A stretch of DNA of 5,453 bases from CAYWTX01 sp964461295 (GCA_964461295.1 CAYWTX010000580.1:1-5453), one strand, 5' to 3'. Shown: positions 1 to 5,453, counted from the stretch's first letter. The notes: generated by a model from the sequence alone, not told the origin. Made by a program: numbers and translations.

Positions 1-96
1 CCCAGGGCGTTGCCCTGGGCTGTATTCCGTCAGCCTTTCAGGCTGAAGAACAGTGCTCCACCTGTCTCGGAACCGCAATGATGACGCTACAGTCTC
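1..96 (-). repeat. 96-bp 3'-flanking repeat element, left copy (two hairpins)
   Basis: Read on the minus strand, this segment matches 5206-5301 on the plus strand, and the two copies have equal length. The first 25 bases agree at 22 positions (both begin GAGACTGTAGC). The middle (about 25 bases) is variable apart from a shared CCGAG and TGTTC. The last 46 bases hold two hairpins that are identical between copies. Hairpin one is at 30-46, with a 7-bp stem (TCAGCCT on the plus strand) and a 3-nt loop. Hairpin two is at 1-19, with an 8-bp stem (CCCAGGGC) and a 3-nt loop. The element begins 39 nt after the stop codon of the minus-strand gene. No U-run follows either hairpin inside the window, so it does not look like a standard intrinsic terminator. 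It may be a REP-like dispersed repeat, an mRNA 3'-end structure, or both. It may continue beyond position 1, where the window ends. Confidence 0.85.
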
Positions 97-135
97 GTTT
101 CTCGTCCTGTTTTCCTTAGCTGAACCGTATTGGGG

Positions 136-3100
136 CTAGCCCACCGTTGTCGCGACCTCTTCGCGCCTCCACGGACGGAGGATGCCCTTGCTGTCCAGGT
201 ACGCCTCGCAACGGGTCATCATGCCCGCGTCGTTGCTGTGCCCGTCGAACTGGAGGCTCAGGAACGGCTTGCCCGACGCCTTGCCGATGAAGTGCTTGAT
301 GAACGAGTCGGGCCCGCACTTGAAGTTCGTGATGGAGATGATGTGCAGGTTCTCGTGCCGCCCCACCACCTGCGCCGCGCCGAGGATCCGCTGGCCCAGG
401 TTCCAGTACATCGCCCCGTTCACCTCGCGGATGTCCTCCTCCGCCGTCGGCAGGAAGTCCAGCGGCACCACGTTCACGCCGTAGTTCTCGCGCAGCTTCG
501 ATCCCACCGACAGGTTCATCCCCGCGTCGTGGACGTTGTACGGGCGCCCGGCCAGCACGATGCCCGTCTCGCCGGTGCGCTCCAGCGTGGCCAGGGCCTG
601 CCGGCCCGCCTGGAGAATCCTCGCGTCGAAGGCGTCCTGGGCGTCGAAGGCGGCCGTCACGGCCGCGGCAATCGCCTTGCGCCGCACGCCGCGCCGGCTG
701 AAGAACTGCTCCAGCTCGCGCCGCACAAACTCCCGTCCCTGGCGGAAGTGCACGATGGGCGTGAGGAAGCGCCCGATCGAGCCCGCGATGGCCGGGCTGC
801 GCCGGCACACGAACGGCAGCGTCTGGTGCCACGGGCACAGGTGGCTCTCGGTGTGCATCCACTTCGTCTCGGCGGAGATGATGTTGGGCACCAGCAGCCA
901 GTCCACGCCCTTGGCGATGAGGTCCACCACGTGCCCGTGGGCGGCGATGATCGGGAAGCACGGCTCGGCTACCACGGCCTCCAGCCCGGCCTGCACGATC
1001 CGCTTGTTCGTCTGCCCGCTCAGCACCGTGCGGAAGCCGCAGCCCTGTAGCAGCGTCCGCCAGAACGGCAGCGACTGCCATGCGAACATCGTCAGCGGAA
1101 TGCCCACGCTCTGCGCGTCGGCCTTCACCGGCGGCAGGGCGCTTTCGTCCAGCAGCCACCCCATCCGCATGGCCATCAGGTCCTCGATGACCGGCTTGCG
1201 TTCGGCCTTGGCCCGCTTGCGGAAGCGGTCGGAGCACTTGTCGCCCCAGTAGGTCTTCTCTCCCTCAACGTCGAATTCCTGGATCGAGCAGGCGTTGGAG
1301 CAGCCGCGGCAGGTGAACTCGCGCAGTTTGTAGTCCACGGCCGACAGGTCGTACCCGCGGAACCGCGACGCTTGCCGAGGCGAAGGCGCCTGGCCCTGTC
1401 GCTCCTGCGCCCTGACCGGGATGTACTCGCCGATGGTTTCTCTCTTCCCGGTTCCCGATTCCTGGTTCCCGGCCGGCACCGCGCCGGCCTGGCGGGCGGG
1501 CGCGTGCAGCATCTTGTCCCTCGCCAGCAGCGCCGCGCCGATGGCGCCGATCACGCCGTTGTGCGGCGGAACGATGATCGGTTTGCCCAGCACGGCCGCG
1601 AAAGCCGCCGCCACCGCGTCGTTGTACGCCGTGCCGCCCTGGAAGAAGATGCAGTCGCCGATGGGCCGCCCGCGAACCACGCGGTTGATGTAGTTGTACA
1701 CCACCGAGTACGCCAGCCCGGCCACCAGGTCCGCTTTGCTCGCCCCGCGCTGCAGGTAGCTGTTGACGTCGCGCTCCATGAACACCGTGCATCGCTCGCC
1801 CAGGCGGATCGGCGCCTTCGACGACATCGCCAGCGCCGCGAACTCGCCCTTGATCGCGATGTCCAGCTCCTCCGCGCGCTCCTCCAGGAAGCTGCCCGTC
1901 CCGGCCGCGCACGCCTCGTTCATCGTGAAATCCACCACGATGCCGTCCTGCAGCGAGATGTACTTGGCGTCCTGCCCGCCGATCTCGAAGATCGTGTCGG
2001 GCACCTGCCCGCCCAGCAGCGTCTTGCCCACGTAGTTCGCGCCCGTCTTGTGGGCGGTGATCTCGTCGTTGATCGTGTCGGCGCCGATCAACTCGCCGAT
2101 CAGCTCGCGCCCGCTGCCGGTCGTCCCCGAGCCGCGAACCCGCACCTTGTCGCCCCAATCCCGCTGGATCTGCCGCAGCGACTCGGTCACCACCTCGATG
2201 GGCCGGCCCTGCGTGCGCACGTAAATCTCTTCCACCACGCGCCCCTCGTCGTCGATCAGCACGACGTTGGTCGACACGCTGCCGATGTCAACGCCCAGGT
2301 ACACGTCGATGCGCTCGGCGCCGTAGGGCATCTCGAACTTCTCCGCCCGGTCCCGTAGCAGCACCACGTTGTCCATCGCCAACGGCGGCGTCGTCGGAAA
2401 CGCGGCGCCCGTCTGCTCGCCGCTGGCTCGCAGGTCCGCCAGACGCGACAGATCCATTGCCCGCGGCCGCTGCGAGGCCGCCACCGCCGCGCCGATCGCC
2501 GGGACGTGCGTGTATGCATCGGGCACCGTCAACTCGCCTTCGGCAAGCCCGAACGCCTCGCGCATCGCCCGCACCACCGCCGCGTTGGCCGCCACGCCCC
2601 CCAACAGCACCACCGGCGCCTCCACCGGATGCGAACGCACCACGGCCGTGCGAAAGTTCCGCGCCACCGCGTTGCACAGCCCGCGCAGCACCTCCGCCGG
2701 ACTGTACCCCTTCTGCTGGGCGTGAATCATGTCGCTCTTGGCGAACACGCTGCACCGCCCCGCCACCGCCGCCGCCCGCTCCGCCTTCAAAACGATCTGG
2801 CCGATGTCCTCCACCGCGTACTTCAGACGACCGGCCTGCTGGTCGATGAACGATCCCGTCCCGGCCGCGCAATCCCCGTTCGTCGCGTAGTCGACGATGC
2901 CGTACCCGTGGTCCACCGGCGCAACCCGCAGGTACTTGCTCGCCTCGCCGCCCATCTCGAAGACGGTGCGGGCGCTCACGCCCACGGCGGCCAGGCCCGT
3001 CGCGATCGCCTTGAACTCATTGACCATGGGCGCGTCCAGCCGGTCGGCCAGCAGGTTCGCGCCGCTGCCGGTCAGGCACAGCCCCTTGATCTTCGCCGCC

Positions 3101-3324
3101 CCCAACGCCGCGCCCAGTTCGGCGAGCATCCGCGCGGCCGCCTCCGCCGGCCGGCCTCGCGTGCGGCGATACTCGCCGACGAACACGCGCCCGAAGCCGT
3201 TACCCGCCGCGGGCAGTTCGCGAAGATTGCCCGGCCCGGCGGGAACCGCCAAGGCGACGTCCGTCACCACCACCGCGGCTTTGATGCTCACGGCGCCGAT
3301 ATCCAGTCCCACGTAGCAGCCCAC
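136..3324 (-). CDS. Fused double acyl-CoA dehydratase activase (BcrAD/BadFG x2) with DUF2229/HgdB-like C-terminal module
   Basis: The 1062-residue cytoplasmic protein has no visible signal peptide or membrane segment. Residues 4-285 form activase module 1: phosphate motif GLDIG (6-10), EMGGEASK (123-130), cysteines C152 (in DCAAGTG) and C191. Residues 341-605 form module 2: GVDIGS (344-349), EIGGQDAK (447-454), C472 (ACAAGTG) and C512. In HgdC-type activators the two equivalent cysteines of each subunit hold one [4Fe-4S] across a homodimer, and ATP hydrolysis drives low-potential electron transfer. Residues 606-655 are a low-complexity linker. C672, C675, C679 and C697 form a CxxCxxxC-x17-C motif, probably for an Fe-S cluster. 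From about 738 onward the sequence resembles DUF2229, with AEPCFP (C789), HGHVVDLI, C830, C840, GRPYN (926-930) and NFKCGPD (C1003). The GTG start at 3324 is chosen because GGGAG lies 6 nt upstream and the conserved YVGLDIG begins at residue 4. Fused relatives that I recall can reach about 1400 residues; nothing here looks truncated. The substrate or acceptor cannot be told, and no dehydratase subunits are in view. Confidence is high for family and low for physiological role. Confidence 0.93.
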   Translation of the reverse strand: MGCYVGLDIGAVSIKAAVVVTDVALAVPAGPGNLRELPAAGNGFGRVFVGEYRRTRGRPAEAAARMLAELGAALGAAKIKGLCLTGSGANLLADRLDAPMVNEFKAIATGLAAVGVSARTVFEMGGEASKYLRVAPVDHGYGIVDYATNGDCAAGTGSFIDQQAGRLKYAVEDIGQIVLKAERAAAVAGRCSVFAKSDMIHAQQKGYSPAEVLRGLCNAVARNFRTAVVRSHPVEAPVVLLGGVAANAAVVRAMREAFGLAEGELTVPDAYTHVPAIGAAVAASQRPRAMDLSRLADLRASGEQTGAAFPTTPPLAMDNVVLLRDRAEKFEMPYGAERIDVYLGVDIGSVSTNVVLIDDEGRVVEEIYVRTQGRPIEVVTESLRQIQRDWGDKVRVRGSGTTGSGRELIGELIGADTINDEITAHKTGANYVGKTLLGGQVPDTIFEIGGQDAKYISLQDGIVVDFTMNEACAAGTGSFLEERAEELDIAIKGEFAALAMSSKAPIRLGERCTVFMERDVNSYLQRGASKADLVAGLAYSVVYNYINRVVRGRPIGDCIFFQGGTAYNDAVAAAFAAVLGKPIIVPPHNGVIGAIGAALLARDKMLHAPARQAGAVPAGNQESGTGKRETIGEYIPVRAQERQGQAPSPRQASRFRGYDLSAVDYKLREFTCRGCSNACSIQEFDVEGEKTYWGDKCSDRFRKRAKAERKPVIEDLMAMRMGWLLDESALPPVKADAQSVGIPLTMFAWQSLPFWRTLLQGCGFRTVLSGQTNKRIVQAGLEAVVAEPCFPIIAAHGHVVDLIAKGVDWLLVPNIISAETKWMHTESHLCPWHQTLPFVCRRSPAIAGSIGRFLTPIVHFRQGREFVRRELEQFFSRRGVRRKAIAAAVTAAFDAQDAFDARILQAGRQALATLERTGETGIVLAGRPYNVHDAGMNLSVGSKLRENYGVNVVPLDFLPTAEEDIREVNGAMYWNLGQRILGAAQVVGRHENLHIISITNFKCGPDSFIKHFIGKASGKPFLSLQFDGHSNDAGMMTRCEAYLDSKGILRPWRREEVATTVG
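1444..1471 (-). repeat. Four imperfect 7-bp tandem repeats inside the activase linker
   Basis: On the plus strand the units are CTTCCCG (1444-1450), GTTCCCG (1451-1457), ATTCCTG (1458-1464) and GTTCCCG (1465-1471). They encode residues 618-627 (AGNQESGTGK) of the fused activase, in the low-complexity linker between the second activase module and the cysteine-rich module. The 7-bp unit is not a multiple of three, so each copy is read in a different frame, and a change of one copy would shift the reading frame. The repeat is short and imperfect, so chance is possible. Confidence 0.7.
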
Positions 3325-3330
3325 AGTTTG

Positions 3331-3335
3331 CTCCC
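3331..3335 (-). promoter_or_regulatory. Ribosome binding site deciding the GTG start of the activase gene
   Basis: GGGAG on the minus strand ends 6 nt before the GTG at 3324-3322. This site settles the start. The open frame runs far upstream without a stop, but nothing upstream resembles the family, and the upstream in-frame ATG near 3518 overlaps the candidate promoter. Confidence 0.7.
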
Positions 3336-3440
3336 GACCGCTTCCGTCCGCGTGACCGCGGCCGGGCGCGGAATGCGCCGGCCGGGGCCGAAGTCCCAGC
3401 CCTGCATCCTGTTCCGGTCCGGCGAGCGCTAGCGCCGGGC

Positions 3441-3460
3441 CCCGGCGGAACCCGGCGGAT
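3441..3460. repeat. 10-bp tandem repeat in the predicted activase leader
   Basis: CCCGGCGGAA is followed directly by CCCGGCGGAT, matching at 9 of 10 positions. It lies within the predicted 5' leader of the minus-strand gene. One period equals about one DNA helical turn, but in sequence this GC-rich the match may be chance. Confidence 0.5.
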
Positions 3461-3502
3461 GTTCGATCCGTCCAACGAGCGGCCCATCCATTTGAGGCGG
3501 CT

Positions 3503-3531
3503 ATTATCGCCATCGGCCCTTGTCTCGGCAA
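3503..3531 (-). promoter_or_regulatory. Sigma70-like promoter for the fused activase gene
   Basis: On the minus strand TTGCCG (3531-3526; 4 of 6 to TTGACA) and GATAAT (3508-3503; 5 of 6 to TATAAT) are separated by exactly 17 bp. The AT-rich -10 stands out in very GC-rich surroundings. Transcription would start near 3496, giving a leader of about 170 nt before the GTG at 3324. This is a consensus match only, and the host's promoter consensus is unknown. Confidence 0.5.
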
Positions 3532-3620
3532 GGGAGTTTCTGGCCGCGGGCCGCCGGCCGCGTCGGAGGGAAGGCCCCCAAAGGCATGCGTGCACGCCCC
3601 TCTTCTTCCGCGCCACCGAC

Positions 3621-3642
3621 GCCAAGGGCGGCCGCCCTTGGC
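3621..3642. repeat. 22-bp perfect palindrome between the divergent promoters
   Basis: The half-site GCCAAGGGCGG is followed immediately by its exact reverse complement, giving 11+11 with no spacer. It lies about 90 bp upstream of the minus-strand -35 and 83 bp upstream of the plus-strand -10. A symmetric site between divergent promoters could be an operator for a dimeric regulator. It could instead be a cruciform or REP-type sequence. No U-run follows it on either strand, so it is not a typical terminator. Confidence 0.6.
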
Positions 3643-3724
3643 TCTTCGCGCCGCCGCCCTTCTCCATCGCTGCCCTCCCAGCCCCCTCTTTTTTTTTGCG
3701 GGGCGCGGACCTCCGCCGTGTCGG

Positions 3725-3730
3725 TAGAAT
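3725..3730 (+). promoter_or_regulatory. Weak candidate -10 box for the rubredoxin-oxidoreductase gene
   Basis: TAGAAT matches TATAAT at 5 of 6 positions and would place the transcript start near 3737, about 32 nt before the ATG. No acceptable -35 occurs 16-18 bp upstream. The nearest TTG-type hexamer (TTGCGG, 3696-3701) is 23 bp away, which is too far. Activator dependence or another sigma factor is possible. Confidence 0.3.
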
Positions 3731-3753
3731 GCCCGTGAACCCAGGCTGCCCAT

Positions 3754-3758
3754 GGGAG
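3754..3758 (+). promoter_or_regulatory. Ribosome binding site of the rubredoxin-oxidoreductase gene
   Basis: GGGAG, continuing as GGGAGAAG, lies 10 nt before the ATG at 3769. An ATG at 3752 is out of frame with the gene. Confidence 0.6.
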
Positions 3759-3768
3759 AAGCAAGGCC

Positions 3769-5169
3769 ATGACCGACGTTCGCACGAAAGCTTGGCGATG
3801 CGTGCTGTGCGGGTACGTGCACCGCGGCGAGGCCCCGCCCCAGGAATGCCTCGTGTGCGGCGCGCGAGCCAAGGACTTCGAGCCGCACCATGGAGGGCCA
3901 CGCTCCGTCGCGGCCGCGGATGCGAAACCCGGACGCGACGAAGCGCGTCCCTCCAGCGCCGCCAGGCGCATCGTCGTCGTCGGCGCAGGCATCGCCGGCG
4001 TCTCGGCCGCCAAGGCGGCCGCCCAGGCCGACGCCGAGGTCGTCCTCATCTCCAAGGAAGACCACATCCCCTACTACCGGCTGAACCTCACGAAGTTCCT
4101 GGCCGGCGAGATCGACGAGCCCTCGCTGCCGATGCATCCGGAGCAGTGGTACGCGGAGCACCGCATCCAATTGCGGCTGGGCGCCGAGGCGGCTGCCCTG
4201 AGGCCCGACGAGCACCGGGTCGAGCTTCGCGACGGTTCGTCCGAGCCGTTCACCAAGCTGATCCTGGCGACCGGCGCGCACGCGGTCGTGCCGCCCGTCG
4301 CGGGCGCCAACAAGCAGGGCGTGATCGCCCTGCGGACGGTGGACGATACCCGCCGCGTGCTGGCCGACCTGCGGCCGGGACTGCGCGTCGCGTGCATCGG
4401 CGGGGGGTTGCAGGGGCTGGAGACCGCGGCGGCGCTCGCCAAACGCGGCGCGGAGGTGACGGTGCTGGAGAGCGCGCCGTGGCTGATGCCGCGGCAGCTC
4501 ACGCCCGCGGCGTCCAGGCTGCTCAGCGAACGCGTCGCGAGCCATGGCATCGGCGTGCGGACGGCCGCGGCCATCAAGGAAATCCTCGGCGACGAGCGCG
4601 TCGCCGGCGTGCTGCTGCACGACGGCACGGTGGTCCACGCCGACCTGGCCCTCCTGGCGACGGGCGTGCGGTCCAACAGTTACCTGGCCCGCCGCGCGGG
4701 CCTTGCGGTGAACCTCGGCGTGGTGGTCGACGACCACCTGGTGAGCTCGCATGGCGACGTTCTGGCGGCCGGCGACGTGGCCGAGCACCGCGGCGTGCTG
4801 TACGGCACGTGGGGGCCGGCGCAGCACCAGGGAAGCATTGCCGGGATGAACGCCGCCGGCGGGTCGGTGGAATTCGGCGGCGTGCCGTGTTCCAGCGCGC
4901 TGAAGGTGCTGGGCCTGAGCCTGCTAAGCATCGGAGATATCGCGGGCGAAGGCGGGCATGCCATCCAGGAGGACGGCCCGACGCGGCACCTGCGGTTCGT
5001 GTTCCGCGACGGCCGAATGGTCGGGGCGATCCTTGTGGGCGAGCCGGCGATCGTCGCGCAGGTGAGGAAGGCGATCGAGAACCAGACGGATCTGTCGGCG
5101 CTGCTGGCGAAGGGCCCCGCGGCGAATGACGTGTGCGAGTTCCTGAAGGCGCCCGCGAAGAACAAGTAG
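3769..5169 (+). CDS. Rubredoxin-fused FAD-dependent NAD(P)H:rubredoxin oxidoreductase
   Basis: The 466-residue cytoplasmic flavoprotein should pass electrons from NAD(P)H through FAD to a rubredoxin iron carried on the same chain. Residues 9-39 form a short rubrerythrin-type rubredoxin domain with C11, C14, C27 and C30 (CVLCGY, then CLVCG), spaced C-x2-C-x12-C-x2-C. Residues 41-65 are a linker. The reductase follows: FAD dinucleotide-binding motif GAGIAG (72-77), PYYRLNL (101-107), ILATGA (165-170), NAD(P)-binding motif GGGLQG (211-216) with acidic E234 after the second strand, which favours NADH, LLATG (295-299), and the second FAD motif AAGDVAE (333-339). Residues from about 370 to 440 resemble the C-terminal domain of rubredoxin/NirB-type reductases. 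No active-site disulfide (CxxC or CxxxxC) is visible in the flavin domain, unlike thioredoxin or lipoamide reductases. The gene is divergent from the fused activase, so it is a candidate electron donor or oxygen-defence partner. Its natural acceptor is not shown; NorW-like or NirB-like roles are alternatives. Confidence 0.92.
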   Translation: MTDVRTKAWRCVLCGYVHRGEAPPQECLVCGARAKDFEPHHGGPRSVAAADAKPGRDEARPSSAARRIVVVGAGIAGVSAAKAAAQADAEVVLISKEDHIPYYRLNLTKFLAGEIDEPSLPMHPEQWYAEHRIQLRLGAEAAALRPDEHRVELRDGSSEPFTKLILATGAHAVVPPVAGANKQGVIALRTVDDTRRVLADLRPGLRVACIGGGLQGLETAAALAKRGAEVTVLESAPWLMPRQLTPAASRLLSERVASHGIGVRTAAAIKEILGDERVAGVLLHDGTVVHADLALLATGVRSNSYLARRAGLAVNLGVVVDDHLVSSHGDVLAAGDVAEHRGVLYGTWGPAQHQGSIAGMNAAGGSVEFGGVPCSSALKVLGLSLLSIGDIAGEGGHAIQEDGPTRHLRFVFRDGRMVGAILVGEPAIVAQVRKAIENQTDLSALLAKGPAANDVCEFLKAPAKNK

Positions 5170-5205
5170 GCCGCGCGTCCAGTGGCGCCAAATCGCAAGC
5201 TTTCT

Positions 5206-5301
5206 GAGACTGTAGCATCACTATTGCGGTCCGAGCCGGGAGGGATGCGTGTTCCTCAGCCTGAAAGGCTGACATATGACAGCCCAGGGCAACGCCCTGG
5301 G
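5206..5301 (+). repeat. 96-bp 3'-flanking repeat element, right copy (two hairpins)
   Basis: This is the inverted counterpart of 1-96, starting 36 nt after the stop of the oxidoreductase gene. It shares the GAGACTGTAGC start, the ATTGCGGT block and two hairpins: 5256-5272 (stem TCAGCCT, loop GAA) and 5283-5301 (stem CCCAGGGC, loop AAC). Between the hairpins only 6 of 10 bases are conserved, while the hairpins themselves are identical to the left copy. This pattern suggests that hairpin sequence or structure is what is maintained. The sequence after it is not U-rich, so simple intrinsic termination is not supported. Confidence 0.85.
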
Positions 5302-5323
5302 TACCCATGGCCCCCAAGATCAA

Positions 5324-5336
5324 GCCCTGAAAGGGC
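5324..5336 (+). repeat. Short hairpin with GAA loop (GCCCT/AGGGC)
   Basis: A 5-bp perfect stem encloses a GAA loop, the same loop as in the hairpin at 5256-5272. It lies 22 nt after the 96-bp element and is probably part of the same dispersed repeat cluster. Confidence 0.6.
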
Positions 5337-5436
5337 GAGAGAACCTCTGCACGCACTTCTGCCGCCCTTACAAGACGCCTCCCTCAGAAGTCGCAGGATG
5401 CGTGTGTGGCTCAAGAATTCGTAGGTTCGCATCTTA
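5337..5436. other. Spacer inside the right-hand repeat cluster
   Basis: No gene is recognised here. An open frame crosses it (5182-5424, plus), but that frame mostly translates the repeats and has no domain. A 7-bp inverted pair, ACTTCTG (5355-5361) and CAGAAGT (5385-5391), could pair across a 23-nt gap. Confidence 0.5.
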
Positions 5437-5449
5437 GCCCCGAAGGGGC
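5437..5449 (+). repeat. Short hairpin with GAA loop (GCCCC/GGGGC)
   Basis: A 5-bp stem encloses a GAA loop, making this the fourth hairpin in the right-hand cluster. It has the same design as 5324-5336 and lies at the end of the window, so the cluster may continue beyond it. Confidence 0.6.
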
Positions 5450-5453
5450 GTCG

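Larger units (their letters stand above)
3325..3768. other. 444-bp divergent intergenic region
   Basis: This GC-rich spacer separates the two divergent start codons. It contains a candidate minus-strand promoter (3503-3531), a weaker plus-strand -10 (3725-3730), a 22-bp perfect palindrome (3621-3642), a T9 tract (3689-3697) between a C-run and a G-run, a 10-bp tandem repeat (3441-3460) and a hairpin at 3419-3438 (6-bp stem CCGGCG, 8-nt loop). Reading frames stay open across it on both strands, but their translations are Arg/Ala/Pro/Gly-rich with no recognisable domain and no good ribosome binding site. I treat it as non-coding. The predicted leader of the activase mRNA is about 170 nt, long enough for regulation, but I recognise no riboswitch family. 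Confidence 0.75.

Noticed and set aside
130..1050. Long plus-strand open frame opposite the activase gene
   Set aside because: It is antisense to a gene with clear motifs, its composition is low-complexity His/Arg/Leu, and no domain or ribosome binding site was seen.
3621..3697. Intrinsic terminator made of the palindrome plus the T9 tract
   Set aside because: The palindrome ends 46 nt before the T-tract, so a terminator hairpin is not directly followed by U's. No gene upstream on the plus strand needs termination there.
3504..3738. Small protein genes within the intergenic region on either strand
   Set aside because: The open frames here are low-complexity, lack convincing ribosome binding sites and overlap the palindrome, the promoter and the T-tract.
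3325..4827. Upstream extension of the minus-strand activase frame, opposite the oxidoreductase gene (open to 4827)
   Set aside because: The extension lies antisense to a well-supported gene and through the intergenic region. Its translation is Arg/Gly/Ala-rich without domains, and stop codons are rare in such frames at high GC. The family motif begins right after the GTG at 3324.
3459..5129. 556-codon plus-strand frame overlapping the oxidoreductase in another frame
   Set aside because: It is Arg/Gly/Ala-rich with no domain, and it overlaps the frame that has the rubredoxin cysteines and both dinucleotide-binding motifs.
5182..5424. 80-residue plus-strand open frame after the oxidoreductase
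   Set aside because: It translates straight through the 96-bp repeat and the GAA-loop hairpins. The residues reflect repeat sequence, not a protein family.
5256..5449. CRISPR array
   Set aside because: The repeated hairpins differ in stem sequence and spacing (27, 41 and 113 bp between starts), unlike identical repeats with uniform spacers.

Overview
This high-GC window carries two complete genes transcribed away from each other, with a repeat element at each outer end. The likely source is an anaerobic or facultative bacterium. A member of Planctomycetota or a related phylum is my best guess, based on the GC-rich sequence and on end repeats that resemble dispersed GAA/AAC-loop hairpins I associate with that group. 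The taxonomy is an inference from memory, not something the window proves.

Layout: positions 1-96 hold a repeat element read on the minus strand. Positions 136-3324 (minus) encode a 1062-residue protein with two fused activase (BcrAD/BadFG, ASKHA ATPase) modules, a cysteine motif likely to bind an Fe-S cluster, and a C-terminal DUF2229/HgdB-like module. It belongs to the large fused proteins related to 2-hydroxyacyl-CoA dehydratase activators. Positions 3325-3768 are a 444-bp divergent intergenic region with a good sigma70-like promoter for the minus gene, a weaker candidate for the plus gene, a perfect 22-bp palindrome, a T9 tract and a 10-bp tandem repeat. Positions 3769-5169 (plus) encode a 466-residue FAD/NAD(P) oxidoreductase of the NADH:rubredoxin reductase type, with a rubrerythrin-style rubredoxin domain fused at its N-terminus. 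Positions 5206-5301 hold a second copy of the 96-bp element. Two more short hairpins with GAA loops follow, at 5324-5336 and 5437-5449.

How the parts may work together: the fused activase should use ATP hydrolysis to push electrons through Fe-S clusters to very low potential. The divergent flavoprotein could feed electrons from NAD(P)H through its rubredoxin iron. It could equally pass electrons to an oxygen or peroxide reductase that protects the oxygen-sensitive activase. No dehydratase subunit or other acceptor lies in the window, so the substrate is unknown.

The most unusual structural observation is that both genes are followed, 36-39 nt after the stop codon, by the same 96-bp element in the same orientation relative to transcription. 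The two-gene unit is therefore bracketed by inverted copies.
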